In this document: in pieces, positions 38,691-50,500 of the stretch
Layout of the letters: every line of letters starts with the position of its first letter
Position numbering within the stretch: the stretch's first letter is position 1
Origin: Hyalella azteca
Lineage: Eukaryota; Arthropoda; Malacostraca; Amphipoda; Hyalellidae
Assembly (NCBI RefSeq): GCF_000764305.2
Contig: NW_025932616.1
Span: forward strand, 79,239-143,238
DNA: 64,000 nucleotides
Reading direction: 5' to 3'
Program-made: the position numbers and the translations under genes
The notes under the pieces: model-generated
What the model was told of the DNA's origin: nothing
Database searches by the model: none
The model's input: only the letters and a program-made list of their open reading frames with translations

Positions 38691-39427
38691 GACCAGCTAT
38701 CGTCCCATGCACTGGGTTGCGCTGGGAGCCTGAAAGCTCTCTCGGCCAACTTGAGTGCGGCCTCTCAACAAGAAACTTTTCCTAACGAACTTCTGTACCA
38801 GGAGGAGGAGAAGGATTTTTCTTTTCCATTGCAAATATTCTTTTCTTTTGAAAAAGCTGCACGGCTCTCGATCGGAGCTCGTCAATCATTTACTCAGCTA
38901 AGACCCGTCGAATTTAGCGAATTTTCCCGGGGTTGATACTGATACACTTTGAAGAATTCAAAAATTCGTTCCCGTGTAGGAATTTCTGCCGAAACTCTTG
39001 TGCTATAACTTCTTAAAAATTTCACTCAATTGGCAATCCACAGAACGATAATCATTAAACGTATACAATGCTATACATTCATTACGTGCATGTTATTTTA
39101 TGAATCCCAAATTGAACTAATCAGTCAATTCTACGAGTATGCATTAATGAAATACATATTTGATATTTTATTTGCATAAAATTATTTAATTAGCGTAATA
39201 CATTTATTAAGTACACACTTTTTAAAGCTCAGTTTGTAAACTAATCGATTCATTAAAATATTATTATTATATTAGTTTATCTCGCTCGTCTAGTCCTGCT
39301 CTGAAGCCTGCTGCTTTTATGTTCTTGATATTTGAAATATATTACGCAAAAATATGGTCGATAATTTTTCTTCGAATTATACAGTCTTTGGAGCTTCCCA
39401 CGAACTTTAGTCGCGATGCTGTGAAGC
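38691..39427. other. No recognised gene
   Basis: A frame through 38697-38936 continues out of the repeat array and ends in unrecognised sequence. The rest is AT-rich. Confidence 0.45.
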
Positions 39428-40062
39428 CTTAATCGCAATATTTACAATCACCGCAGGACTTACAATCTCCGCAGGACATACGATCACCGCAGGACTTACA
39501 ATCTCCGCAGGACTTACGATCACCGCAGGACTTACGATCTCCGCAGGACTTACGATCACCGCAGGATTTACAATCACCGCAGGACTTACGATCTCCGCAG
39601 GACTTACAATCACCGCAGGACTTACGATCATTGTAGGACTTACGATCATCACAGGACTTACAATCACCACAGGACTTACTATCACCGCAGGACTTACGAT
39701 CACAACAGGACTTATAATCACCGCAGGACTTACGACCACCGCAGGACTTACGGTCACCGCAGGACTTACAATCACCGCAGGACTTACAATCCTTGCAGGA
39801 CATACGATCACCACAGGACTTACAATCACCGCAGGACTTACGATCTCCGCAGGACTTATGATCACCGCATTACTCACAATCATTGCAGGACTTACTACGA
39901 TCGCCCCAAGACTTACGATCACCGCAGGACTTACGATCACCGCAGGACTTACAATCTCCGCAGGACTTACGATCACCGCAGGACTTGCAATCTTCGCAGG
40001 ACTTACGATCACCATATATAGGACTTAAGATCACCGCAGGACTTACGATCACCATCGGACTT
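39428..40062. repeat. Minisatellite, 18 bp unit, about 33 copies
   Basis: Units of ACTTACGATCACCGCAGG with AATCTCCGC and similar variants. With a unit of 18 bp several frames stay open; the minus strand gives a cysteine-rich (CGDRKS) and a hydrophobic (IVSPAV) pseudo-protein. Confidence 0.96.
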
Positions 40063-40494
40063 ATGTGGCCGCTCAGAAATTCTGAGGCTGCCGCTTCTGG
40101 TGCTTCCGTATTTCGTGAAGCACAGCACCTGAAGGCGACTCCAGGCACGACCTCTTTAATGCCTCCTGCCTGCCTCCTGCCTGCCTCCTGCCTGCCTCTT
40201 GCCTCCTGCTTGCCACATGCCACAATATTATGAGGTGTTGCACGGCAATAATTACGGACACACATCACACTCTACTTTTATTATTCTACTATGCATTATT
40301 TATATCATTGATGGTATATCGGTCTGCTGTTCTTACAGGATTGATGCTTATCTGCGTCATGCGTAATTAGTACGATTTACTTTCAGGTGCAATTAAGTGG
40401 GCAAGCATGTTTACGTAAAGTTTACGTTGAAACAACGATACATTGCTAGTAAATATTTTAATAAGCCGTCGATGCTTAAGTTGTTTCTGCAATG
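40063..40494. repeat. Short 11 bp repeat within unannotated spacer
   Basis: CTGCCTCCTGC is repeated about five times at 40157-40212. The rest of this stretch shows no feature. Confidence 0.75.
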
Positions 40495-40735
40495 CTGGCC
40501 TAAAATATTTCATGTATGAACGGACATTGCCGGCCTAAAATATTCCGTGTATGAACGGACATTGTCAGCCTAAAATATTTAATGTATGGGCGGACATTGC
40601 AGGCCTAAAATATTCAGTGTATGAACGGACATTGTCAGCCGACAATATTTAATGTATAGACGGACATATTCGGCGTTAAATATTTCATGTATGGGCGGAC
40701 ATTATCGGCCTTAAATATTTCATGTATAATTGAAT
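40495..40735. repeat. Minisatellite, 35 bp unit, about seven copies
   Basis: Units of TAAAATATTTCATGTATGAA plus CGGACATTGCCGGCC, spaced 35 bp (40501, 40536). Confidence 0.93.
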
Positions 40736-40931
40736 GCTAGTCTAAGCGTGCTGGGGCGACTGCGACCTCATGAGGTTGGAAGGAAATGATACCAGGTGCT
40801 CACTGGGCAGTGGACAGATTCAGAGTGAATTTATTCAAAAGGTACGTTACAACGTAGAATAAGTTTGTCGTTCAAGAAGGTCGGATCATAAGAACAGGTT
40901 GGTAAATTACGGGCGCTTATTACATTTCTAC

Positions 40932-41036
40932 AGGTGGTGGGTTATGGTGGGTGGGTTATGGTGGGAGGTGGGTTATGGTGGGTGGTGGGTTATGGTGGGT
41001 GGTGGGTTATGGTGGGTGGTGGGTTATGGTGGGTGG
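40932..41036. repeat. Minisatellite, 14-16 bp G/T-rich unit
   Basis: Units of GGTGGGTTATGGTG, purine/G-rich on the plus strand, ending at the N at 41037. Confidence 0.93.
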
Positions 41037-41037
41037 N
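41037..41037. other. Single-N assembly join
   Basis: One N separates the GGTGGGTTATGGTG array from the GAGGCACAGGGT array. Two unrelated arrays meeting at an N indicates an unresolved join. Confidence 0.9.
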
Positions 41038-41131
41038 TGAGGCACAGGGTGAGGCACAGGGTGAGGCACAGGGTAAGGCGCAGGGTGAGGCGCAGGGTGA
41101 GGTGAAGGGTGAGGCGCAGGGTGAGGCGCAG
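41038..41131. repeat. Minisatellite, 12 bp unit, about eight copies
   Basis: Units of GAGGC(A/G)CAGGGT; the left boundary is the N at 41037. Confidence 0.93.
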
Positions 41132-41644
41132 GAATCTCATCACACGCCTCGCGCGGTTAGGAAAGTTCCAGGGAATTGCTCATTTGGACCGAAAATTCCG
41201 CAGGACAGCCACGGGCAATTCAACTTTCAGTGACGATATTCAGTCCTAGTGCTTGAAATAGCTAATTTGAAACTTATTAAATACAGATTATTTCCCAATG
41301 GAACGCCGGTAACGCTACCAGCAGATTTTTTAAAATAATTATAGAATATTAATTTAACAATTAATAACAATTTTTAATTTAATTAATTTAATTATTTATA
41401 GAATCCATGCAAACATCGCGGGAAAACGAAGCACGGCAACTAAAATTCTGAATTATACAAATTATTTAAAAATAAATAAAACATTCTTTACATTATACTC
41501 TTCAAAAATTAGTTTGCAAAGACGGAATATTAAGATTGATTTCTGAGCATTTTTCTGCCTTTAAGTTCGCAAAACATTTATTCAGTCGTCCACTTCTTCA
41601 TTTTTTTCGCTGAAAGACGGAGATCCGTAATATTTCGTACCTAA
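41132..41644. other. No recognised feature
   Basis: AT-rich spacer between two arrays. Confidence 0.45.
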
Positions 41645-42150
41645 ATAGTGGGTGAAGTTAATAACAGCTATGGGTAACTAGGTGAAGTAAATAACAGCAG
41701 TTGGTAATTGGGTAAAGAGAATAACAGCAGTTCGTTATTGTTGAAGTGAATAACAGCAGTTGTTAATTGGGTGAAACGAATAACAGCAATTGGTAATTAA
41801 GTGAAATGAATAACAGCAGTTGTTAATTGGGTGAAGTGAATAACAGCAGAGAATAATTGGGTGAAGTAAATAACAGCAGTAGGTAATTGAGTGAAATGAA
41901 TAACAGCAGTTCTTAATTGAGTGAAATGAAAAACAGCAGTTCCTAATTGGGTGGAATGAATAACAGCAGTTGTTAATTAGGTGAAATAAATAACAGGAGT
42001 TGGTAATTTGGTGAAGTAAATAACAGCAGAGAGTAATTGGGTAAGGTGAATAATAGCAGAGAGTAATTGGGTAAGGTGAATATCAGCAGTTGGTAATTAG
42101 ATGCAGTGAATAACAGCAGTTGGTAATTAGGTGAAGTGAATAACAGCCTC
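41645..42150. repeat. Minisatellite, 30 bp unit, about 17 copies
   Basis: Units of TAACAGCAGTTGGTAATTGG plus GTGAAGTGAA, spaced exactly 30 bp (41901, 41931). Confidence 0.95.
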
Positions 42151-42644
42151 GGGCATGCCAGACTCTTCCCTCGCTCATAAGAGCGGCCGTTGTTTGGCTG
42201 TTGTTTCTCTCGCTGCTCTTGTTTACACGCCCTGATTGTCTACGTTTGCACGATTTGAGTGCGCAAAAATAGGGCTTAGTTTTTGACCCCAAAACTGCCT
42301 CTTCCTCTCGCATTCTACCCCGAACTCGCTTCTTTACAGCGGGTGTTTCATCGCTTGCGTTTCTCCAATTATGATCGCTAAATATACATTTGGAGATTAG
42401 TCTTGTGTTTTTTGCTGAAAAACAGGATAAATTATTATTATTTATTATTAATTTATTTTTAAATTAAAATGTATTCACAGGAATCATCATTAAAATTTCA
42501 ATTGAGTACATTAAAAATTTTCTTGAAGATAGATAGTAGGTACCTCGTTTTGTTAATGTTTGGCTATATTATTCTGTTCATTTTCTCTGAAATCAGAATT
42601 TTCTAAAAAGAAGAATCTAAAGTTTTACCATAAAGAATCAAAGT

Positions 42645-42732
42645 CCTCCAGCAGACCTCACGCCCTCACCAGCAGACCACACACTCTCACCAGCAGACCA
42701 CACACTCTCACCAGCAGACCACACGCCCAGCT
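42645..42732. repeat. Minisatellite, 21 bp unit, four copies
   Basis: Units of ACCAGCAGACCACACACTCT plus C. Confidence 0.9.
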
Positions 42733-43184
42733 GCTGTAAGACCCTTTACTTGCCGCACTTGTGTCTGCAAGACCCAGGAAAGCTAATCGATTTTGCCACT
42801 CGCGATGTTTGTCTTGCAAACAACTCATTAGGCCTGAGGAAGCGTCTTTTTTGGAGGCTCATGTCTTGAAAAAAAGTTCCTTCCTTCTAAAAATTATTGC
42901 CAAGTATACCTATTGAAATAATTATTATTATAGTAACATTCACCGCCGGGAAAGATTAAAATGAAAAGATATTGCTAAGATATTCTTTAGTAAAACTGGT
43001 TCTTTTAAATGAGATTCTTTTCACTTGTGTCTGAGAGCTTCTCGTATTGAATGCCTCCTCTGTCTTCAGAAAAATATACCTCTGAAGAAAAGAATCTAAA
43101 AACCTTCAATCGATTTGCAGTTTTTCGTGTTTTCACCTTCCATACTTGATACAGCGCTAGGATTATGTCTGCGTTTTTTTTACC

Positions 43185-43310
43185 GCAATAAATAAATTGT
43201 AAGGCAATAAATAAATTTTACTGCAGTAAATAAATTGTACATCAATAAAATAATTGTATTGCAATAAATAAATTGTAGTGCGATAAATAAATTGTAGTGC
43301 AATAAGTAAA
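43185..43310. repeat. Degenerate repeat, ~20 bp unit
   Basis: Units of GCAATAAATAAATTGTA, about seven copies. Confidence 0.85.
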
Positions 43311-43802
43311 TTTAATACGAAAATGGCACGAGCCTAAGTTACTACATGCAAATCTCTAATTTATTATTCTGAAATAAAACCAGAGGTTTATTCATTTGAT
43401 TTGGTGTAAAATTAAAAAGAGCATAAAATAGACATAATTTAATTATATTCATGGGGATAGATAATCGTATAAGAGAACACAAACAGATCAGGTTTACCTG
43501 TTAATAAAACGAACAATTTAATATATATTACTGAAATATTTACAGTACACTTTTCTTCAGCACCAAGAGTCACCAAGAGTATTTCCATTTTGAGAAGATA
43601 ATTTAACACTATTTCAATAAGATGATCTCGTGTATAGTTTATCATCAGTGAGGAGATATCTTATTTGATGAAAGCATTAATTATTAAGCAAAGCATTCTT
43701 ACAAACTAGACGCTACTGATTTGAAAGAAATACAACATTTATATAATTTGTTTCTTAAATGATCTCGCCGTTATACTTAACGCCGTTATCCGACTTAACA
43801 TG

Positions 43803-43832
43803 ATCTATGATCTCGCCGATGAGATCATAGAT
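43803..43832. repeat. Perfect inverted repeat, 12 bp arms, 6 bp loop
   Basis: ATCTATGATCTC and GAGATCATAGAT are exact reverse complements around GCCGAT. Further ATGATCTATGATC phrases lie on both sides. Confidence 0.93.
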
Positions 43833-45454
43833 ATGATCTATGATCTTATGATCTCGCCATTATCCTACTTAACAATAACCAGCTACCATTATTCTTCACT
43901 ATCATCGTCCAGTAGAAGCATTCCAAGCTGGTTCATATTCTGATTCCAGGAGCATTCCCAGCAATTCCAATCTGGGGCGCGCGATCTCTGGAATACGGAG
44001 CAATGATTGCCACGGTGTCGGGCAATGATTGTGTCAGGGGTCGGAAATGATTGTTGTTGCTCAGAAACTGGCGGGATTTCCTTCAAGTTATTGCTTGTGA
44101 AAAGGATAAAGATTTATGTTTGAAGTTCTTGGTTCAATCTGCATGAAAATGGTCGGTTTTATGAAGATGATGGCGAAACTTTAAAGGGTATTACACTGTT
44201 GCTGATAAGGGATTGTCTGTGTAACGAAAAATAGTTATTTAGGGTGCAAGGGCTGCTTGTATTTGCCGTGATTGTTGACATTGATGGGATTTTGCAGCAT
44301 GTTCATGGAAAATGGTTAACTATGGTTACTTACGGTACGTGAAATATTATTTATTCGGAATTTGACGGTTTTCTCACCGCTTTGGGTTCCAAGTTCTGCT
44401 GAATAAATTTCGTGCTAATTTTCTTAACAGAATTTACATGAACGAGGAGCAGATGCTCAACTATGGCGAAGACTTTACCTAAAAGTTTATGGCTACATAA
44501 ACGCGAATACGTAAACTCCAGTTGTTTTTAAAAATCTGCTTCGTTCAATATAGATAAGGGGAACGAAGGGCTAAAGCAACGGAAATATCTCGCGTAATAA
44601 AATGTGAACTCTAGTCTGCCAAACGCTAAAATAACTAAACATGAACAATTCAAATCAAGCGACCTCGTGTAAAGAGAAATAAAATTTCCAGGCAATGTTC
44701 TGCAAATTTAACTAATGTCCAAGCCTAATAAGAATCCGGCAATAGGAAATAAAATAATCTTCGATATCTCTGACTGGGTTCATCAATGCGTAAAGAACTC
44801 ACATATTTCCTTAAACATTTAAAGTTTCCATCACCAATAGGAACTTCTGGTTACACATCTGTGGAAGGAGGTACTAAATTTACACGAGTTCCCCCTCATG
44901 ATATATGATGAACGAGACTGAACATAATGAAGAAGCATATACCGTACATTAGAGCCCTACAGGCGCGGCTAGCAGTAATAACGAAAGAAGAAGCATTATG
45001 GGTGCCGTAAAGGCACCTTATGGCTGCATTGTGGGCGCCAAGACGACATCTCAATCTCTGCCGAGACATAATCTCTGAGGGCACCGAAAACTTTGCTCCC
45101 AGGCGTATAAATGCGAGACATATATACCTCGAGTCTAAATCTCAAAGGTACATATATGAACCCTAGACATGTTCACTGCAGGATTACTCATCCATGATCG
45201 GAAAATCCAAGGCTTGGCTACTTACCTAAAACCTACGTGTTAAATGTCTGAATATCCTAGGCCTACATGCTATAGGCCTACCAACACGGTCATGACCTAC
45301 ACGTTCATTCTCTACACATCTGAGGCCTACATCTAATTGATGGTTGAGGGCAAGGCTGATGGCCGGTTGATGGTCGGAGGCAGGTCTGATGGAGGACAGC
45401 TGTCCTAATTTAAACCTCACTTCTCTTCTTGATTGTGAGTTCCGGGTGATCAAA

Positions 45455-45690
45455 GGTCCAAGTTTTTCGATGATCGTAAGTACAAGTTTTTCGAAGATCG
45501 TAAGTTCAAGTTTTTCGATGATCAAAAGTCTAAGTTTTTCGATGATCGTAAGTTCAAGTTTTTCGATGATCAAAAGTCTAAGTTTTTCGATGATCGTAAG
45601 TCCAAGTTTTTCGATGATCGTAAGTCTAAGCTTTTCCTTGATCTTACGTTCAAGCTTCTCGATGATCGTATGACTAAGTTTTGCGATAGA
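45455..45690. repeat. Minisatellite, 24 bp unit, about ten copies
   Basis: Units of AAGTTTTTCGATGATCGTAA plus GTCC/GTTC, spaced 24 bp. Multiple of three, so both strands give spurious frames. Confidence 0.95.
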
Positions 45691-46495
45691 CGTATATCTG
45701 AGTAATATATTGTGAGCGAGAATATATAATGTAAACTTTTCTGGAGCGTAAGCAACAATAACGCAACACTACGAAAGAAAACAACACTGCTACAAGATTA
45801 TGCCCATATATAACATGGAGGAAACATAGTATTATGTTGGATGTAAGAAATATGCATTGTATTAATCATAGAGAATCAGCAATACTAAGACAACTCTCTA
45901 ACTCAAGATGCTTTAACAGTAAACTATTTCATCATCTGTGATAAAATTTTAAGAAAGTAAAAGTAAAATTACATGTACACTTTTATACGTAATTTTCTAT
46001 AAATAGAGCATCTCCAAGCAACATGGGTTAGCTTGAAGCAACCTCACACCATACTTCCACCTTCATTTATTCCCCCTCGTGACATGAATTATTCTCTCCT
46101 GGCACATGAATGAACTATTTTCTAATTATAAAGAACTCTCCATAACCTGCGCAATATTCTTTGCAATAGACCAAGGCGGAAAGGCTCCGTGGATTTATTC
46201 GTAAATTCTCTCTCGTCGATCTATCCAAACCGACCGGGCCAAAAGAGGGCAAGATTTCCCGTAGACTTATTTTGGATCCTATTGTGTTGTTCCAGCGTTA
46301 GGATCTTCCTAGAATTGCTTTGGCCTCCGGTAGAAGCTTCAAACAACTTCCTCAACCTAAAGTTGTGGGAGTAATGGTTATTATTATTGTTATTCGGAGC
46401 TGCTATGGTCATCTTTTCTATGTATATTTTTCGAAAACTGTTTCATATCATTTCATTTGCAATGAAGCAGCATTACGGCTAATTGTTTGTATACT
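45691..46495. other. No recognised gene
   Basis: Overlapping 61-63 codon frames on opposite strands at 46189-46412 are not recognisable. Confidence 0.45.
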
Positions 46496-46667
46496 TCATC
46501 ACTTTGATCTGACTTATATCATTCTATATCTTCCAAGCACGCAGTCGCTTCTTCATGTTTCACGGCGAATTGAATGCGTAATNTCATCACTTTGATCTGA
46601 CTTATATCATTTTATTCTTCCAAGCACGCAGTCGCTTTTTCATGTTTTACGGAGAATTGAATGCGTA
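46496..46667. repeat. ~85 bp duplication around a single N
   Basis: TCATCACTTTGATCTGACTT through GAATTGAATGCGTAAT occurs at 46496-46582 and at 46584-46667 with a few differences, with an N at 46583 between them. This looks like two overlapping contig ends (possibly two alleles) placed end to end instead of merged. Confidence 0.85.
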
Positions 46668-46934
46668 ATTTTTCCTTATCGTGCAAAGTCTAAAAAAATC
46701 TACCTTAGACACCCAGAGAAAAATGTACTTGCATTGTTTTTCCACGAAATTGTTTTTTTTTGTGAAAAAATACGTTTTTCATTAGATTGCAAATACTTGT
46801 TGCCGAAAAAATACTTTGTTTGCACGACATTTCCTGGCGTGGCAATCAATGCACCGCGGGCGCTGCCAACATGGAACTGCGGAAACAAGATTGAAGAGCA
46901 AATGTGGGAGACGGAAGACGAAAGAGAGAGCAAG

Positions 46935-47235
46935 GAAATATGTAGAGATGTGCATGCAGGGATGAAGGGGAGAGCAAGGAAATATGTCGAGGTGTGCATG
47001 CAGGGATGAAGGGGAGAGCAATGAAATATGTTGAGATGTGCATGCAGGGATGAAGGGGAGAGCAAGGAAATATGTTGAGACGTGCATGCAGGGATGAAGG
47101 GGAGAGTAAGGAAATATGTTGAGGTGTGCATGCAGGGATGAAGGGGAGAGCAAGGAAATATGTTGAGGTGTGCATGCAGGGGTGAAGGGGAGAGTAAGGA
47201 AATATGTTGAGACGTGCATGCAGGGGTGAAGGAAA
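46935..47235. repeat. Minisatellite, 44 bp unit, about seven copies
   Basis: Units of GAAATATGTTGAGATGTGCA then TGCAGGGATGAAGGGGAGAGCAAG, spaced 44 bp (46954, 46998). The units lack stops on the minus strand, giving three overlapping spurious frames of up to 223 codons. Confidence 0.95.
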
Positions 47236-48057
47236 ACGGCATGAGACGGGAGTGCGTTGAGAGCATGGATGTAATGGACAAAGAAGCGAATAGATGGGAA
47301 TTTAAATTGCAAAAAATAAATAAGCTAAAACTATCATGGAAAAAGTTTCCTTGAAATAGAACGACTTGCATTTGACTGAAGACGATTTCCTCTGAAATTC
47401 ATGTAAAGAAGGGATAAAAATTCACGTATTTATAAACGCGACATAGATGTTACGCCTTAATAAACACAAACACTGGGTTAACTGTAACGATATAGGCTTC
47501 TCATGGGCCAATTACAGTGCCTCAACTGGAGCAAATTGGGCCAATTTCGCGGTGTTGGGGTCACCCTGAGGTCGTTCTCATCAGGTGGCAGTTAACATGA
47601 GGTTGTTTGTCGCCGTCGACGGTGAGTGCCACCGTAGAGTTGAGGAAATTAAACTCAAATTTTCCAGACATCAAATGTTGAACTAGCGTTGATTAAACGT
47701 TGTTTCAGAATCAACACGTAATATCACTTGCTTGGAAGGGAGGCTCTTATATTTTACATTGTAGTGAGCGACCTATCGCTTCACAAGGAGGGATATTCAT
47801 TGAGATTTAAGACTCCCTACCACAAATTGTCTTCCCAGCTATGATGATAATTTTTAAACTTGAGTAACGCAGATTTTAGAGTGAACCCTCAGAACCCCAT
47901 GGAATAGACCCAAGATTTGAGGTCTGGATTTTTTCGAGTTTTCTTTTTGATTTAAATTCTGCATTACTAAATTCCAAATTAAATTTAAATTCCTTTTTTT
48001 ATCCACCGACCATTTTCTTGATGCCCTTTGATTCCATGAAAATTATATACTCAGTCG
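47236..48057. other. No recognised feature
   Basis: No exon or repeat that I could support. Confidence 0.4.
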
Positions 48058-48075
48058 TACAGTAGAGGCGAAAAC
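48058..48075 (+). repeat. Possible left terminal end of the Tc1/mariner element
   Basis: TACAGTAGAGGCGAAAAC resembles the TACAGT-type ends of Tc1 elements and lies about 370 bp before the transposase. The matching inverted end was not found on the right, so this is tentative. Confidence 0.4.
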
Positions 48076-48423
48076 TTTTTTTTTCATGCTCATACTTACA
48101 TTTATTTCGAATATTTACTGAAAACCAAAATTGTTGAAATTTGCTCTATTTATTGCATTTATTTAAATTTCAGACGTTTGGCAATTGTAAATCAGATGCA
48201 GAGTTTTAACTTGTAAATTTATTATAGCTTTAAATTGTAAATTGAAATATCACTGTACTAAAGGAGCCTCGCACTATTCCAAAGCAGATGAACTTGAAGT
48301 AAATGGTAAGAACATGTTGTATGAAATATTTAGAGTTTGTTTATGGTGATTTGAGACGTAATGTTTATTATTATTGCCCTAATTAGAATTTTTTTCTAAG
48401 ACATAAACTTTTCGGAAAATAGG

Positions 48424-49620
48424 ATAGTTATCAGCTGTTTGCTTCAAAGCGGAGTTAGCAGCAGGGATATTGCACAACACGGCCGGGGTAGCAAACATTA
48501 AAACTGCTCAAAAAATTATCAAATTAGGGAAAGAAACTGGAACTTCATCAGCGAAGCGAGGATCAGGAAGGCCAAAAGTCTCCAATGATCGGTCATCTTA
48601 TCCGGTCTCAACTCTCTAACAGATTTGCTGCAAGTCCAGAGTTAACGAAAGAGTGGAAACAGATCGGTGTGAAAACGTTATCGTGAACAGTTCAGATTAT
48701 ACTATTCAGTGCTTTTGCCTTCAAGGAAGACATCAAAGAAATTTATTGAGTAAGACTTGCTTTTTGACCTCCTGCAATGACAGACTTGCTTTCTGACTTC
48801 CTGCAATGACAGACTTTGTTTTGACTTCCTGCAATGACAGACTTGCTTTTTGACTTTCTGCAATGACAGACTTTCTTTTGACTTCCTGCAATGACAGACT
48901 TGCTTTTTTACTTTCTGCAATGACAGACTTGCTTTTTTACTTTCTGCAATGACAGACTTGCTTTTTGACCGCATTCAATGACAGCCTTGCTTTTCGACTT
49001 TCTGCAATTACAGACCTGCTTTTTGACCTCATGCAATGACAGACTTGCTTTTCGACTTCGTGTTATTCTCATATGAAGCACCATTCAGGTTGTTTAGCAC
49101 TTCTGGCAAAGTCATTGTCAGGATTAGAACAGGTAAATGCGCCTATACGTTGAAGCATCCAGGCACTGTCCATGTTAGGTGCTGCTTCTTAGTTCGGATA
49201 ACAGGAGAACTTTATCTCCTTCCCACAAAAACGGCAATGAATGCAGTTTGGTACGGAAAAGTTCTGATCTAAGAATTGATTCCTTATATTGACAATCAGT
49301 TTCCTGACTAGAATTGCTTTTCCCAGCACAATGGAGCCCCTTGTCATAGAGCCGGTGCTATCAAAAAGCTTCTTAAAGGTTTTGTCATTGAAGAATCGAC
49401 TCCATGGCCTGAAAATTATCCAGATTTTAACCCAATTGAAAATTTATGGGCCATTCTCAAACAGAGGGTAAACACAGGCCAACTTATACAAAGGACTTAC
49501 AAGACTTAATTTTGCACGAATATAACTAATGATATAAACATCATTCAGAATTTTATTTCTAGCATGCCTAAAAGAATGGAAGAGCTTCTTTGTAATAGGG
49601 GCCAGCGCCGCAAATATTGA
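48424..49620 (+). pseudogene. Tc1/mariner-family transposase pseudogene, interrupted by a minisatellite
   Basis: Broken plus-strand frames give, in family order: a helix-turn-helix part (GVSSRDIAQH, then after a frameshift VANIKTAQKIIKLG), the GRP linker (RGSGRPKVS), NRFAASPELTKEWKQIGVK, and LPSRKTSKKFIE. A 29 bp minisatellite follows, then VLFSYEAPFRLFSTSGK, TLKHPGTVHVR, HNGAPCHRAGAIKKL, PDFNPIENLWAILKQR, and SMPKRMEELLCN to the stop at 49618-49620. The DDE triad is damaged: the first Asp (SDE in the family) is Tyr and the second (QDN) is His. Several stops and frameshifts are present. About 25 residues between KKFIE and VLFS are replaced by the array. The element is long dead. Confidence 0.9.
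48752..49062. repeat. 29 bp minisatellite inside the transposase pseudogene
   Basis: About ten units of GACTTGCTTTTTGACTTCCT plus GCAATGACA, spaced 29 bp (48754, 48783). The array starts right after the codons for KKFIE and its last unit runs into transposase sequence (CGTGTTATTCTCATATGAAG). Confidence 0.94.
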
Positions 49621-50415
49621 TACCCTAGGCTCAGGCCAAATTTGTCACATTTCGAACTTTTTTGGTGGGATTTCGTTATTGTTAATGAAAACCTCATAAT
49701 TGGATAATAGAAAAAATCTCTTACCAGAAAAGTATTTGCAGGCTGTAGAATCACCATCTAGTGGTTATACATAGTTATATCACGTACTACAATAGCCAAA
49801 CTATTTTAACGATGTCAGATTTCTAACACTCCAACTTTTAATCTTTTTAAATATTATTAAATTAAGGTAAATGAAGCTTAAACTTATCTTTGAAAGATAT
49901 TCAAACGCATCAAACATTGATATTCGATCAATTTTACCTAGTTTCGAATGACATTTTTCAATAAATCTTATCCGATCATTAAGAAAAAATATATTTTTAA
50001 ATTACATCCAATGGTCAATAACCTCAAAAAATTAATCCAGCCACAAAATCAAGAAATCCACCCGAAAATTATTGGAATCTACCCTTAAATTGATTGGTTG
50101 TATGAATAGTGAATAAAGGAACTAGTGATAATGATAGTGAATAAGGAACACTAGTGGCGTCCTCCAACACTAGCACTAGGACTTTAACTAGCGGGACTCA
50201 TTATAGTACTTTGCACCTGAGACTTAGACTTTATTGTAAGGAACTTCACTCGCTAATTACCACAGACATGTAAACAAATTGACAGAGACCTTACAACAAA
50301 TATTTGTTGTAACCTCACAAGACCTGTAACCTGTAACCTAATAACATGAGACCTGGAAACTAATTACTGGAGACCTTATTATTAATTACCCAGGACCTGT
50401 AAACTGCAATATCAA
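49621..50415. other. No recognised gene
   Basis: 50280-50415 holds a loose repeat of the phrase ACCTGTAACCT. Otherwise AT-rich. The right end of the Tc1 element should lie in the first 200 bp but I could not define it. Confidence 0.45.
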
Positions 50416-50500
50416 CTGCTCGCGCATAATCAGACCAGCTGCTCGCGCATAATCAGGCCAGCTGCTCGCGCATAATCAGGCCAGCTGCTCGCGCATAATC
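50416..50500. repeat. Minisatellite, 23 bp unit, running into the gap
   Basis: Units of CTGCTCGCGCATAATCAGGC plus CAG. Nearly identical copies run straight into the N gap. Confidence 0.93.

Larger units (their letters stand above)
42151..45454. other. No recognised gene; several small repeats
   Basis: Holds the short arrays at 42645-42732 and 43185-43310 and the hairpin at 43803-43832. Minus-strand frames at 42083-42313, 43889-44086 and 44896-45084 are unrecognised. Confidence 0.45.

Noticed and set aside
39407..40015. Cysteine-rich (CGDRKS) and hydrophobic (IVSPAV) repeat proteins
   Set aside because: Alternative frames of one 18 bp array; no signal peptide or conserved flank.
46700..47371. 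223-codon minus-strand frame and two others
   Set aside because: Stop-free 44 bp unit read in three registers.
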